Source of the DNA: Coraliomargarita sp. CAG:312
Lineage (GTDB): Bacteria; Verrucomicrobiota; Verrucomicrobiia; Opitutales; Intestinicryptomonadaceae
Direction of reading: 5' to 3'
Length of the DNA: 11,427 nucleotides
NCBI GenBank assembly: GCA_000438015.1
Contig: FR901590.1
Coordinates: 7,584-19,010, forward strand
Shown: positions 1 through 6,427 of the stretch, one piece after another
Numbering within the stretch: position 1 is the first letter of the stretch
Layout: the number at the start of each line of letters is the position of its first letter
Translations under genes and position numbers: made by a program
Notes under the pieces: model-generated
The model's database searches: none
Told to the model about the DNA's origin: nothing
The model's input: only the letters and a program-made list of their open reading frames with translations

Positions 1-270
1 GGGAAAGCCGTAATTTTCATGGGCGATTCATACTTGCATCCGGACCAGCCCATAAGGGTTGGAGGCGTTGGACCGGTTAGGGTGCGCTATATGTTTCGCA
101 TGCCAATGTTGCGCTATACGGTCAAAGAGCGCGGAAGCATAGCGGAAAGGCGCATAAATATGCTGCTGAAACCCAAAAAAAGCGATGATGCAAAAAGTGG
201 CGGGGCTGTTGAAAAAGAAGATGCCGCAAACCAGCCCCAGAAAGCCGAATCTTCAGGAGGAAATCAGTAG
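1..270 (+). CDS. C-terminal end of an unrecognised protein (partial)
   Basis: The reading frame is open from the first base of the window and stops with TAG at 268-270, so only the last 89 residues are visible and the true start lies upstream. The fragment begins with a short ordered stretch rich in G, V, R and M (around GGVGPVRVRYMFRMPMLRY). It ends in about 40 charged and small residues (K, E, D, A, S, G, Q), which look like a disordered tail. I do not recognise the family. The frame is believable because the composition is protein-like and the stop is followed closely by a strong hairpin terminator at 281-318. An ATG at 19 lies in this frame but is probably internal. The function is unknown. 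Confidence 0.6.
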   Translation, partial: GKAVIFMGDSYLHPDQPIRVGGVGPVRVRYMFRMPMLRYTVKERGSIAERRINMLLKPKKSDDAKSGGAVEKEDAANQPQKAESSGGNQ

Positions 271-280
271 TTGCCAGAAT

Positions 281-318
281 AAAAAAATGCGCGCAAAGCA
301 AAAGCGCGCATTTTTTTT
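281..318. terminator. Bidirectional intrinsic terminator
   Basis: The stem TGCGCGC (288-294) pairs perfectly with GCGCGCA (304-310) around a 9-base loop. It is flanked by seven A on the left and eight T on the right. It therefore reads as a Rho-independent terminator from both directions. It serves the plus-strand gene ending at 270 and the minus-strand feoB, whose stop is at 358. Confidence 0.9.
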
Positions 319-357
319 AGGCAGGCCTATCATTTCAGCCGGGGAATGCCGCGCTTA

Positions 358-2505
358 TTACACTGCATTGCTTGCAATTTGGAAGGCGACCATTGCTGTA
401 AGATAAGCAAGCAGCGTGAGAATTGCGAATTGGGATGCCGCAATGCGCCAAGATTTCGTTTCGGCGTAAGTTGTTGAAATTGTGGCTATACACGGGGAGC
501 TTAGGAGAATAAATAGAAGTATGCTTATCCCTTGCGGAAAAGAATAGTCTGCATTTAGCCTGTCGCGGAGGCTTGCCGATTCTTCTGATGCGTCGTCGCC
601 CAGGCCGTATATTATTCCCAGCTGGGTTATGAAAACTTCTTTCGCGGCAAGCGCTCCTAATAATGCGCTTACAAGTTTGTTATCAAAGCCCAAGGGTTTG
701 AAAACCGGCTCCATGAAATTGCCAAGCCTTCCCATATACGTATATGAGAAACGTTCGGAAGTTTCGGCATTTTCAATTGTGGCTATTTCATCCGATTTGT
801 CGGCTTCGGACATATTGTGCGATTGCTGTATTTTTGCAATCTCCGCATCGTAGTCGCGTTCATAAACTTTTTTTTCGGGGAATGTTGACATAGCCCAAAG
901 AATGACGGACATCGCCAATATTATTGTTCCCGCTTTCTTTATAAACCCGAACGCGCGCACCGATATTTGTTCAAGCACATTGCGCAAGCGAGGCAGGCGG
1001 TATGGCGGCAATTCTATGAGAAAAGACGAATCATCGCCTTTTAGAGCCGTTATTCTGAGGAGCTTTGAAAGCGCCATAGCCACGGCTATTCCTATTATGT
1101 ATATCCCAAACATTGCGGCGCCCCTATATTGTTGCGGGAAAAAAACCGGAATCAACAGCACATATACAGGGAATCTTGCCCCACAGCTAAAAAGCGGTAT
1201 GACCATTATCGTTGCGATTCTTTCAACCCTCGATTTTAGAGTCCGCGTTCCTATTATTGCAGGGACCGAGCATCCGAATCCTATGAGCATCGGGATTACG
1301 CTTGAGCCGCTGAGTCCGAACCTTTTCATTATTCTGTCGCACAAGAATGCCGCCCTAGCCATGTATCCGCTGTCTTCCAGAATTGCCAGAGCAAAAAACA
1401 GCAATATTATATTAGGCAAGAAAACAAAGACTCCGCCGACCCCCCCAATTACGCCGTCGACAAGAAACTTTTCCAGCATGCTGTCTCCGCCGTCGTTCCA
1501 TATGGAAGATATTGCGTTCCCAAGCCAAATAAAAAAGCTTTCCATTATTCCCATTAGCGGGTCTCCAAGGGCGAAAACGAATTCAAACACCGCGTACATC
1601 AATAGGAAAAACAGTGGTATTCCTATAATTTTATTCAAGAAGATTGAATCAAGCGCGCTTGTGAGGTTGGCATGTTGGATTTGCTGCGATTTAAGAAACG
1701 GCATGCAGATTTTATCTATCATTCCGTACCTTGCTGCGGAAACGAGAGATTCAGCCGATTCCCCTGTTTGGGCCTCCACTTCCGCTGCCACGCGCTTTAC
1801 TGATTCGTAAAGGTGGGGAGTTCGGGTTTTTAGAGAGTCCAAAACAACGCGGTCGTTTTCAAGTACGCGGACTGCCATCCATGGCGCAAATTCTGCGTAT
1901 TCTTCAGGAAGTCCCGATTTTAACATTTCGGCTATTACCGCTATTTTGGAATTGAGTATATTTTCCCCCAATATTTCCCACGGAAAATGCGCCAGGGTAC
2001 AGGCGCCGGCATTTTTTAGGATAAATTTTTTCAGCAGGGAAATTGAAGCTGTATCGTATCCCACACATTTAACGATCGGAATGCCCAATGCAGCGGAAAG
2101 TCCCTTGTAATCTATGTACTTGCCTTGCCGCTCTAGTTCGTCGGTCATGTTAAGCGCTATTACAAAAGGCAGTTTCATTTCCGCCAACTGGAGGGTTAAA
2201 TAAAGATTGCGCTCGAAGTTCGACGAGTCCACGACATTGACAATCAAGTCAAAATTTCCTTCAGAAATTACGTCCCTGGCAATCTTTTCTTCCGAGCTAG
2301 ATGCCGAAAGCGTGTAGATTCCAGGTAGGTCTTCCACTTCGACCACCGCTCCGTCGACTTCAAACCTGCCTGTTTTCTTGTCTACCGTAACTCCGGAATA
2401 GTTTCCTACTTTGGCTCTCATTCCGGACAGGGAGTTGAATATGGTTGTTTTGCCGCAATTGGGATTGCCGACTAGTAGAACTTTGAATTGTTGTTTGGGC
2501 GCCAT
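358..2505 (-). CDS. feoB: FeoB ferrous iron transporter
   Basis: This is a GTP-gated inner-membrane permease for Fe2+ uptake, 715 residues, a normal full length for FeoB. The N-terminal G domain shows G1 GNPNCGKT (13-20), the G2 threonine in GVTV (about 40), G3 DLPG (59-62) and G4 NMTD (119-122). A helical GDI-like spacer follows, then a polytopic membrane domain from about residue 290. Both conserved gate motifs are present: GFGCSVPAI with Cys412 and FSCGARFPV with Cys441. Near the C-terminus SSPCIATI carries another conserved cysteine. The protein contains no FeoA or FeoC sequence; a FeoA-like domain is found instead at the end of the regulator encoded 62 bases upstream. The start is an ATG without a clear Shine-Dalgarno. 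A DtxR-box-like site just upstream suggests iron repression. Confidence 0.97.
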   Translation of the reverse strand: MAPKQQFKVLLVGNPNCGKTTIFNSLSGMRAKVGNYSGVTVDKKTGRFEVDGAVVEVEDLPGIYTLSASSSEEKIARDVISEGNFDLIVNVVDSSNFERNLYLTLQLAEMKLPFVIALNMTDELERQGKYIDYKGLSAALGIPIVKCVGYDTASISLLKKFILKNAGACTLAHFPWEILGENILNSKIAVIAEMLKSGLPEEYAEFAPWMAVRVLENDRVVLDSLKTRTPHLYESVKRVAAEVEAQTGESAESLVSAARYGMIDKICMPFLKSQQIQHANLTSALDSIFLNKIIGIPLFFLLMYAVFEFVFALGDPLMGIMESFFIWLGNAISSIWNDGGDSMLEKFLVDGVIGGVGGVFVFLPNIILLFFALAILEDSGYMARAAFLCDRIMKRFGLSGSSVIPMLIGFGCSVPAIIGTRTLKSRVERIATIMVIPLFSCGARFPVYVLLIPVFFPQQYRGAAMFGIYIIGIAVAMALSKLLRITALKGDDSSFLIELPPYRLPRLRNVLEQISVRAFGFIKKAGTIILAMSVILWAMSTFPEKKVYERDYDAEIAKIQQSHNMSEADKSDEIATIENAETSERFSYTYMGRLGNFMEPVFKPLGFDNKLVSALLGALAAKEVFITQLGIIYGLGDDASEESASLRDRLNADYSFPQGISILLFILLSSPCIATISTTYAETKSWRIAASQFAILTLLAYLTAMVAFQIASNAV

Positions 2506-2517
2506 TTTTTATATCTA

Positions 2518-2536
2518 TTAGGTTTATCTAACTTTT
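2518..2536 (-). promoter_or_regulatory. DtxR-box-like operator upstream of feoB
   Basis: TTAGGTTTATCTAACTTTT matches the known DtxR/IdeR consensus TTAGGTTAGSCTAACCTAA at 13 of 19 positions, with an intact left half-site. A partly overlapping TTGGGCTAA (2535-2543) differs at one base from the core TTAGGCTAA of the operator at 3270-3278. The site lies 12 bases before the feoB start, in the 62-base gap after the DtxR-family gene. I infer that the neighbouring regulator binds here. Confidence 0.5.
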
Positions 2537-2567
2537 GGGCTAAATTTTTCGATTTTTATGGAAGTAG

Positions 2568-3239
2568 TTAAATTCTTTTTACGGTTATATATTTAAGCTG
2601 CGATTTTCGCATGGATAATTCGGAGCCGTGAACCCTTATTATTATTGGATCCCCCAAAGGGGCAACGCGCAAAATCTCAACAATTCCCCCTATAGTAAGC
2701 CCCATTCCGGCGTATGCTCCAAGGTTCCCCAATTTTTTGTTTATGCTTAGAATTAGGGCTTTGTCTCCTGTTTTTAATTCTGAAAGCAGGAGAGCGTATG
2801 GGCAACTATGCATGCAAGTTGAGCTTCTGTTTGGGCAGCTGGAACATGTGCCTGCCGCGCCGCCCTTAAGAAACTTTACCAGCTTTTTCATTATGCCGTC
2901 CTCCAGGGCGTGCTCCATCTTGCATGCTGCAAGATCTGCCTCCGAGGCGTTTACTCCCAATACTCCGGTAAAGAAATCGCTCAGCAGCTTGTGCTTGCGC
3001 CTAACGTTGTCTGCTACGGCTTGCCCGTCTTTTGTGAGCACTACCGGCCGGTATGGCTGATATTCCACAAGCCCGCGTTCTGCAAGCGCGTTCAAGGCGG
3101 ATGTGACGGACGGCTTTTTTACTTTTAGAGCGTTTGCGATGTCTGTCGGCCTAGCGGCTCCCGTGCGCGAAGACAAAGACGATATCGTTTCAAGATAGTC
3201 TTCGAGATTTTCAGACAATTTTGTATTTTGGTCGCTCAT
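2568..3239 (-). CDS. DtxR-family iron-dependent regulator with cysteine cluster and FeoA-like C-domain
   Basis: Probably a metal-activated transcriptional repressor of iron uptake, 223 residues. The order is: winged helix-turn-helix (about 10-75, with ARPTDIANALKVKKPSVTSAL as the HTH); dimerisation and metal domain (about 78-125) with His83 and the CKMEH motif (Cys106, Glu109, His110), which matches the C-x2-EH metal ligands of DtxR; a cysteine-rich linker (Cys132, Cys135, Cys142, Cys146, spacing C-x2-C-x6-C-x3-C); then a FeoA/SH3-like domain (151-223) containing the typical MGLTIGG and RVAPLGDPI. The Glu corresponding to DtxR Glu83 appears to be Ser, so one ancillary ligand may be lost. The cysteine linker could hold an Fe-S cluster or zinc; this is inference. 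The gene lies upstream of feoB on the same strand and has a DtxR box in its own promoter, so autoregulation is likely. No Shine-Dalgarno is evident. Confidence 0.93.
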   Translation of the reverse strand: MSDQNTKLSENLEDYLETISSLSSRTGAARPTDIANALKVKKPSVTSALNALAERGLVEYQPYRPVVLTKDGQAVADNVRRKHKLLSDFFTGVLGVNASEADLAACKMEHALEDGIMKKLVKFLKGGAAGTCSSCPNRSSTCMHSCPYALLLSELKTGDKALILSINKKLGNLGAYAGMGLTIGGIVEILRVAPLGDPIIIRVHGSELSMRKSQLKYITVKRI

Positions 3240-3257
3240 ATAAAATATATAGGATCG

Positions 3258-3286
3258 ATAAAAGTTAACTTAGGCTAACCTGTCAA
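3258..3286 (-). promoter_or_regulatory. Promoter of the DtxR-family gene
   Basis: Reading the minus strand, a perfect -35 TTGACA (3281-3286) is followed after exactly 17 bases by TTTTAT (3258-3263), a 4 of 6 match to the -10 consensus. Transcription would start near 3251, about 12 bases before the ATG at 3239. The spacer is filled by a DtxR box, the layout expected for repression. Confidence 0.7.
3265..3283 (-). promoter_or_regulatory. DtxR box in the regulator's own promoter
   Basis: TTAACTTAGGCTAACCTGT on the plus strand matches the DtxR/IdeR consensus at 15 of 19 positions. On the minus strand it contains an uninterrupted 12-base match, AGGTTAGCCTAA. It occupies the whole -35/-10 spacer of the regulator promoter, so binding of the metal-loaded regulator would block RNA polymerase. 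The match to the consensus is seen; binding is inferred. Confidence 0.75.
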
Positions 3287-3338
3287 TTTTTTTTAGGCGG
3301 CTAAAACAAAAAATTTGCGTTTTGCATGGGGCGGGAAT

Positions 3339-4517
3339 TCAGGCGTTTTTTGCAATGTCTGAGGATATTTTCTCCACAAGTTCAGGAGTGAAATACTGCA
3401 TGGCCACGATATGCGATAGCTTCCCAAAAACATGGTCGTCGTTGCATGCCATCGCGTATTTTTTTACAATTGCCTCCTGCGGGCGCGGAAAAAATACGGT
3501 ATTTGAATAAGGGTTGCGGCGCGCTCTCACCCCTTTTTTGGACAATGACTCCTCAAGTAGTTTCCCCATTTTTAAGACATGGTTTGCCTGTGCCCTAAAT
3601 CCTTCTTCCCCCAGAGATTTTATATGCCAGTAGAGCTTTAACGCGTCGAAGCCGCTCCGGGAACAGCTTATTGTGGGAATCGAATATTTTAAGTACGGGA
3701 TTGGAGCGCCTTCCACTAGTTTTAAAATATCTTTGTGGCATATGAAAATTCCGGCTGGCTCATTTAATCCCAGAAACTTGTGCCCGGACACGGCTATTGA
3801 ATCGTAATTCATCTTGGAAACGTCGACAATTTCGCGCGCGGCGGGATCGTCTATGAACGGCAGGTATCCTCCGAAAAGAGCCACGTCCAAATGGCGGTAT
3901 GAAGCTACTGGATTTTTGATGCGCAAAACTTCGTCTATTGCCTTTTGGTCGTCTATCGCACCTTTAAACGTTCCTCCGATTGCTATTGCAACAAGTGCAG
4001 GGCGCGAAGGGTCTAGCTTATTGGCGAAGTCCTCAATATCCATTTGCCCCATTTCATGGGCGCGTATCGGCCTTACTTCGATATTTTGGATGTCTCCTAT
4101 CTTTTGGAGAGAATAGTGAGCTTCTGTAGAAACGTACAGTATTGGAGGCAACGGTGATTTTGCGGCGAGGGCTTTTCTTCCGAAATATATTCCATGCATA
4201 TTTCCGTCTGTTCCGCCATTTGCTATGACCCCCCAATGGCTGCCGTTAAAACCGAAATGCTTGGCGATAAAATCTATGGATTGGCGCTCGAAGTAGTCTG
4301 TATTTAGCATGTCCCAGTCGGTTTTATAAGGGCTGCCTACGTTTATCAGTGTGACATCGCAAAGTTTCGTATCGGAAAGCCATTTGTAAAATTCATGAAA
4401 CGGCGTGTCTTGGTCGAAAGGATATCCGAGTTGGTTGAATTTGTGCGCTGTTATTTCTTTTGCGCATTCGTTCAACAGATTCATTGATTCATTGTCGGGA
4501 CGCAAATTATCGTTCAT
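3339..4517 (-). CDS. hdc: PLP-dependent histidine decarboxylase-like enzyme
   Basis: Group II pyridoxal-phosphate decarboxylase resembling the Gram-negative histidine decarboxylases (histidine to histamine and CO2; Morganella type, about 378 residues). From the chosen ATG it is 392 residues. Visible motifs: NVGSPY near residue 60; NGGTDGN (100-106), which contacts the cofactor phosphate; STEAHYS with His134, which stacks on the PLP ring; HLDVALFGGYLPFIDD with Asp211, which pairs with the PLP nitrogen; SGHK with Lys247, the Schiff-base lysine; and SRSG further on. An in-frame TTG at 4556 would add 13 residues, but a promoter-like pair at 4541-4568 would place it upstream of the transcript, so ATG at 4515-4517 is preferred. 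Substrate cannot be proved from sequence: plant serine decarboxylase and other amino-acid decarboxylases share these motifs. No histidine/histamine antiporter is adjacent. The gene ends 100 bases before the DtxR-family gene. Confidence 0.82.
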   Translation of the reverse strand: MNDNLRPDNESMNLLNECAKEITAHKFNQLGYPFDQDTPFHEFYKWLSDTKLCDVTLINVGSPYKTDWDMLNTDYFERQSIDFIAKHFGFNGSHWGVIANGGTDGNMHGIYFGRKALAAKSPLPPILYVSTEAHYSLQKIGDIQNIEVRPIRAHEMGQMDIEDFANKLDPSRPALVAIAIGGTFKGAIDDQKAIDEVLRIKNPVASYRHLDVALFGGYLPFIDDPAAREIVDVSKMNYDSIAVSGHKFLGLNEPAGIFICHKDILKLVEGAPIPYLKYSIPTISCSRSGFDALKLYWHIKSLGEEGFRAQANHVLKMGKLLEESLSKKGVRARRNPYSNTVFFPRPQEAIVKKYAMACNDDHVFGKLSHIVAMQYFTPELVEKISSDIAKNA

Positions 4518-4540
4518 AATACCGCGCAAAAGTAAGCCCG

Positions 4541-4568
4541 ATAAAACTTTTTTCAAGCCAATTGATAA
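4541..4568 (-). promoter_or_regulatory. Possible promoter of the decarboxylase gene
   Basis: On the minus strand TTATCA (4563-4568, 4 of 6 to the -35 consensus) is followed by a 16-base spacer and TTTTAT (4541-4546), the same -10 variant seen before the DtxR-family gene. Transcription would begin near 4532, which fits translation from the ATG at 4517. The match is weak and the region is AT-rich. Confidence 0.3.
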
Positions 4569-5396
4569 GCGGAAAAGTTAGAGCATAAAAATATTCCGAA
4601 TATGAAATCTCCGCAGTCGGATATTTGCTGCTTTATATTAGAAATGTAAGGATAACCTGCAATTTTTAGTTTGATAGACAGGCTTTGAATGGCACTTTGC
4701 AAAGGCCAATATGTAAGAGTATGGGAATAGGCGCTTAACTTATATTTGTAAATGCGGATAATAAAAAGACAATATGCCAAGAGCAAATAACGAATTTAGC
4801 TTCTTAGACAATCATGCAAAAACTAAAATATACCGGGGGAAGCAAAAGTAATTCAATATATGTCTTATTCCTTTTTTGTGGCGGGACTTGTATGTTTTTA
4901 ATGTAGGCGTACTTTTGAAATGCTGTTTTTTGCCTCATATTTATTTTCATTCTTTCGTCGGAGGACAAAAAATCGCGTCAAGCCATTCTTTTAAGCTTTG
5001 TTTTCGCATAGGCATTTTTTAATCATAATTGCATGTTCCCCGAATGAGGAAATAGGCGGCAGTTATTCGTTGCCGGAATTTTGTGATTGCCCGTTGATGC
5101 ATCTTTTAAGAATTTTTATTTTAAATATCGCTCATATTCGACATGCGAAGTCTGCCTTTTGTTTTACGGGTAATGTGTTTTGTTGTTGGTAGTTTTAATT
5201 CTACATGATAAAGGCGCAATGAATGAAATGTTTTGCATGGCAGTTTAATTTACCGTTAGAGCAGATGTGGTAAAAAGGCGAACTTCAAAATGGAAACTTC
5301 GCCGTTGGCGGATTTAGGGCTGGAGTTGCCGGAGAGCTTTCGCAATAGTATGGATTGTCTTGACTAAAATGTGAAAATTAAAGAGTCTAAACAAAT
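4569..5396. other. AT-rich intergenic region without a convincing gene
   Basis: About 830 bases between the divergent decarboxylase and arsR genes. Open frames here are short (at most 77 codons, minus strand 4553-4786), AT-driven, and show no recognisable motif or ribosome binding site. A small hairpin, GGCGAA (5277-5282) with TTCGCC (5298-5303), occurs near the right end. A TAAAAT at 5365-5370 could be the arsR -10 element but has no good -35 partner. I see no tRNA, rRNA, repeat array or insertion sequence. Confidence 0.5.
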
Positions 5397-5717
5397 ATGT
5401 CGTTGACCCATACCAACAGGCAAAAGCAAACCGCAGTTTTCGCAAAAGCTATGGCTCACCCAACGCGAGTGGCTATATTGGAATACTTGGCGTCACTTGA
5501 TTCCTGTTATTTCGGCGATATTCACAAGGAGCTGGGAATTTCAAAAGCTACTGTTTCCGAACATCTAAGGCTCCTAAAAGAAAGCGGATTAATTCAGGGG
5601 GAAATAATGCCTCCTAAAGTGAAATATTGCATAAATTCCGATAATTGGGAAAAAGCTTTAATGGGGTTTGAGAATTTGTTGTCTGCCGGAATTAAAGAAA
5701 AAAAATGTTGCAAATAA
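5397..5717 (+). CDS. arsR: ArsR/SmtB-family repressor of the organoarsenical cluster
   Basis: Winged helix-turn-helix regulator of 106 residues, the usual ArsR length. Family landmarks: AMAHPTRVAILEYL (18-31), the recognition region GISKATVSEHLRLLKESGLI (47-66), and the wing near PPKVKYCI. In the classical ArsR the As(III) ligands lie in an ELCVCDL motif; here the equivalent place reads DSCYFGDI with one cysteine (Cys37). Other cysteines are Cys78 and a vicinal pair Cys104-Cys105 at the extreme C-terminus, a plausible trivalent-arsenic binding site that evolved separately, as is known for other ArsR groups. It is the first gene of the cluster, 60 bases before arsE, and the perfect inverted repeat in that gap is the likely operator. 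Ribosome binding signal is weak. Confidence 0.93.
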   Translation: MSLTHTNRQKQTAVFAKAMAHPTRVAILEYLASLDSCYFGDIHKELGISKATVSEHLRLLKESGLIQGEIMPPKVKYCINSDNWEKALMGFENLLSAGIKEKKCCK

Positions 5718-5731
5718 AAAATTTTTTGCCG

Positions 5732-5759
5732 ATATTGTTCGTTATTCGTCGAACAATAT
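5732..5759. promoter_or_regulatory. Perfect inverted repeat, probable ArsR operator between arsR and arsE
   Basis: ATATTGTTCG (5732-5741) and its exact reverse complement CGAACAATAT (5750-5759) flank an 8-base spacer. No T-run follows, so it is not an intrinsic terminator. A promoter-like TTGTTC (5735-5740), 16 bases, TATACA (5757-5762) lies within it, so a bound repressor would cover the promoter of arsE-F-G-P. It is preceded by an A6T6-type AT hairpin (5710-5729) that might weakly attenuate readthrough from arsR. Confidence 0.6.
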
Positions 5760-5777
5760 ACAAATAAAGGAAATTAT

Positions 5778-6011
5778 ATGGAAATAAAAATATTGGGAAC
5801 CGGATGTTCCGGGTGCAAAGCTTTGTATGCGGCAGTAGAGGCCGTTTTAAAGGAAAATAATATATGCGCGGATCTAAAGAAAGAGGAGGACATTGTGGAA
5901 ATTCTAAAATACGGCGTGATGAGCTTGCCTGCGATTGTCATCGACGGAAAAGTAGCGGTCCAAGGCAGAAAATTGACCAAAGATGAAATTGTAAAAATAT
6001 TAAAGAAATAA
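5778..6011 (+). CDS. arsE: ArsE-like small thioredoxin-fold protein
   Basis: A 77-residue cytosolic thioredoxin-like protein of the redox-active disulfide protein 2 (thioredoxin-3/MTH895) group. It begins MEIKILGTGCSGCK with the active CxxC at Cys10 and Cys13, and has a cis-proline motif MSLPAIVIDGK (Pro51). A further cysteine is Cys30. There is no signal peptide. The start is fixed by AAAGGA at 5766-5771, six bases before the ATG. Position directly ahead of arsF and arsG matches the arsEFG block described from Bacteroides vulgatus, where ArsE and ArsF are reported to act together on nitroaromatic arsenicals. Similar small thioredoxins also accompany ArsP/UPF0718 permeases, so it might instead serve the permease. 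The fold is sure; the arsE name rests on gene order. Confidence 0.8.
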   Translation: MEIKILGTGCSGCKALYAAVEAVLKENNICADLKKEEDIVEILKYGVMSLPAIVIDGKVAVQGRKLTKDEIVKILKK

Positions 6012-6015
6012 AGTC

Positions 6016-6426
6016 ATGAAGCGCGTATTTTTATTTTCATTGTTTGCGTTTCTATGTTCGCTATGCGCTGCCAACGGGGAAGCGCTGGTAAAAGTTTTTT
6101 ATTTTCACAGCCGGATGCGTTGTAAAACCTGCATGGCAATAGAAAGCGAGACAAAAAAAATTCTAGATGAATTTTTTTCAAAAGAGTTAAAGGACGGAAG
6201 TTTAGCCTTTGAGACAATAGATATTTCAAAACCCTGCAATGAGAAAATATCCGATAAATACCGCATAGCATTTTCGTCGCTGTTGGTTGTAAATAATGTT
6301 GGTTCTAAAGAGGATATAGCGGATTTTACAAAATTTGCCTTTGCAACCGCCGCGTCAAAATCCCAAGTTTATAGGGATAGGCTTATTGACGTTCTCAAGA
6401 AAGCCATAGAAACGTCAAAAAAGTGA
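6016..6426 (+). CDS. arsF: ArsF-family exported thioredoxin-like protein
   Basis: 136 residues. An N-terminal signal sequence (MKR, then a hydrophobic run to about residue 19, likely cut around CAANG) sends the protein to the periplasm or leaves it membrane-anchored; the cysteines at 14 and 17 do not fit a lipobox. The mature part starts with FYFHSRMRCKTCMAIE, with CxxC at Cys36 and Cys39 on a thioredoxin-like strand, and a further cysteine at 74. The F-H-x-x-x-R-C-x-T-C-x-A-I-E pattern is characteristic of proteins annotated as nitrophenyl compound nitroreductase subunit ArsF. No flavin or haem motif is visible, so a nitroreductase role would need electrons passed through thiols or a partner. 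It is 4 bases after arsE and 1 base before arsG, so the three are almost certainly co-translated. Confidence 0.82.
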   Translation: MKRVFLFSLFAFLCSLCAANGEALVKVFYFHSRMRCKTCMAIESETKKILDEFFSKELKDGSLAFETIDISKPCNEKISDKYRIAFSSLLVVNNVGSKEDIADFTKFAFATAASKSQVYRDRLIDVLKKAIETSKK

Positions 6427-6427
6427 T

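Noticed and set aside
185..406. 73-codon plus-strand frame across the terminator
   Set aside because: It overlaps the 1-270 gene in another frame and reads through a strong terminator hairpin into the feoB 3' end.
902..1810. Long plus-strand open frame (302 codons) opposite feoB
   Set aside because: It lies wholly antisense to the well-supported FeoB membrane domain, has no ribosome binding site or family motif, and its composition is that of a shadow frame.
4518..4556. TTG start for the decarboxylase
   Set aside because: No ribosome binding site; a promoter-like pair would place it before the transcript start; the ATG at 4517 gives a length nearer the family norm.
4553..4786. 77-codon minus-strand frame upstream of the decarboxylase
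   Set aside because: AT-driven composition, no motif, no ribosome binding site, and it overlaps the decarboxylase promoter region.
5732..5759. Reading the arsR-arsE inverted repeat as an intrinsic terminator
   Set aside because: The arms are not followed by a T-tract and the stem is AT-rich; an operator role fits better.
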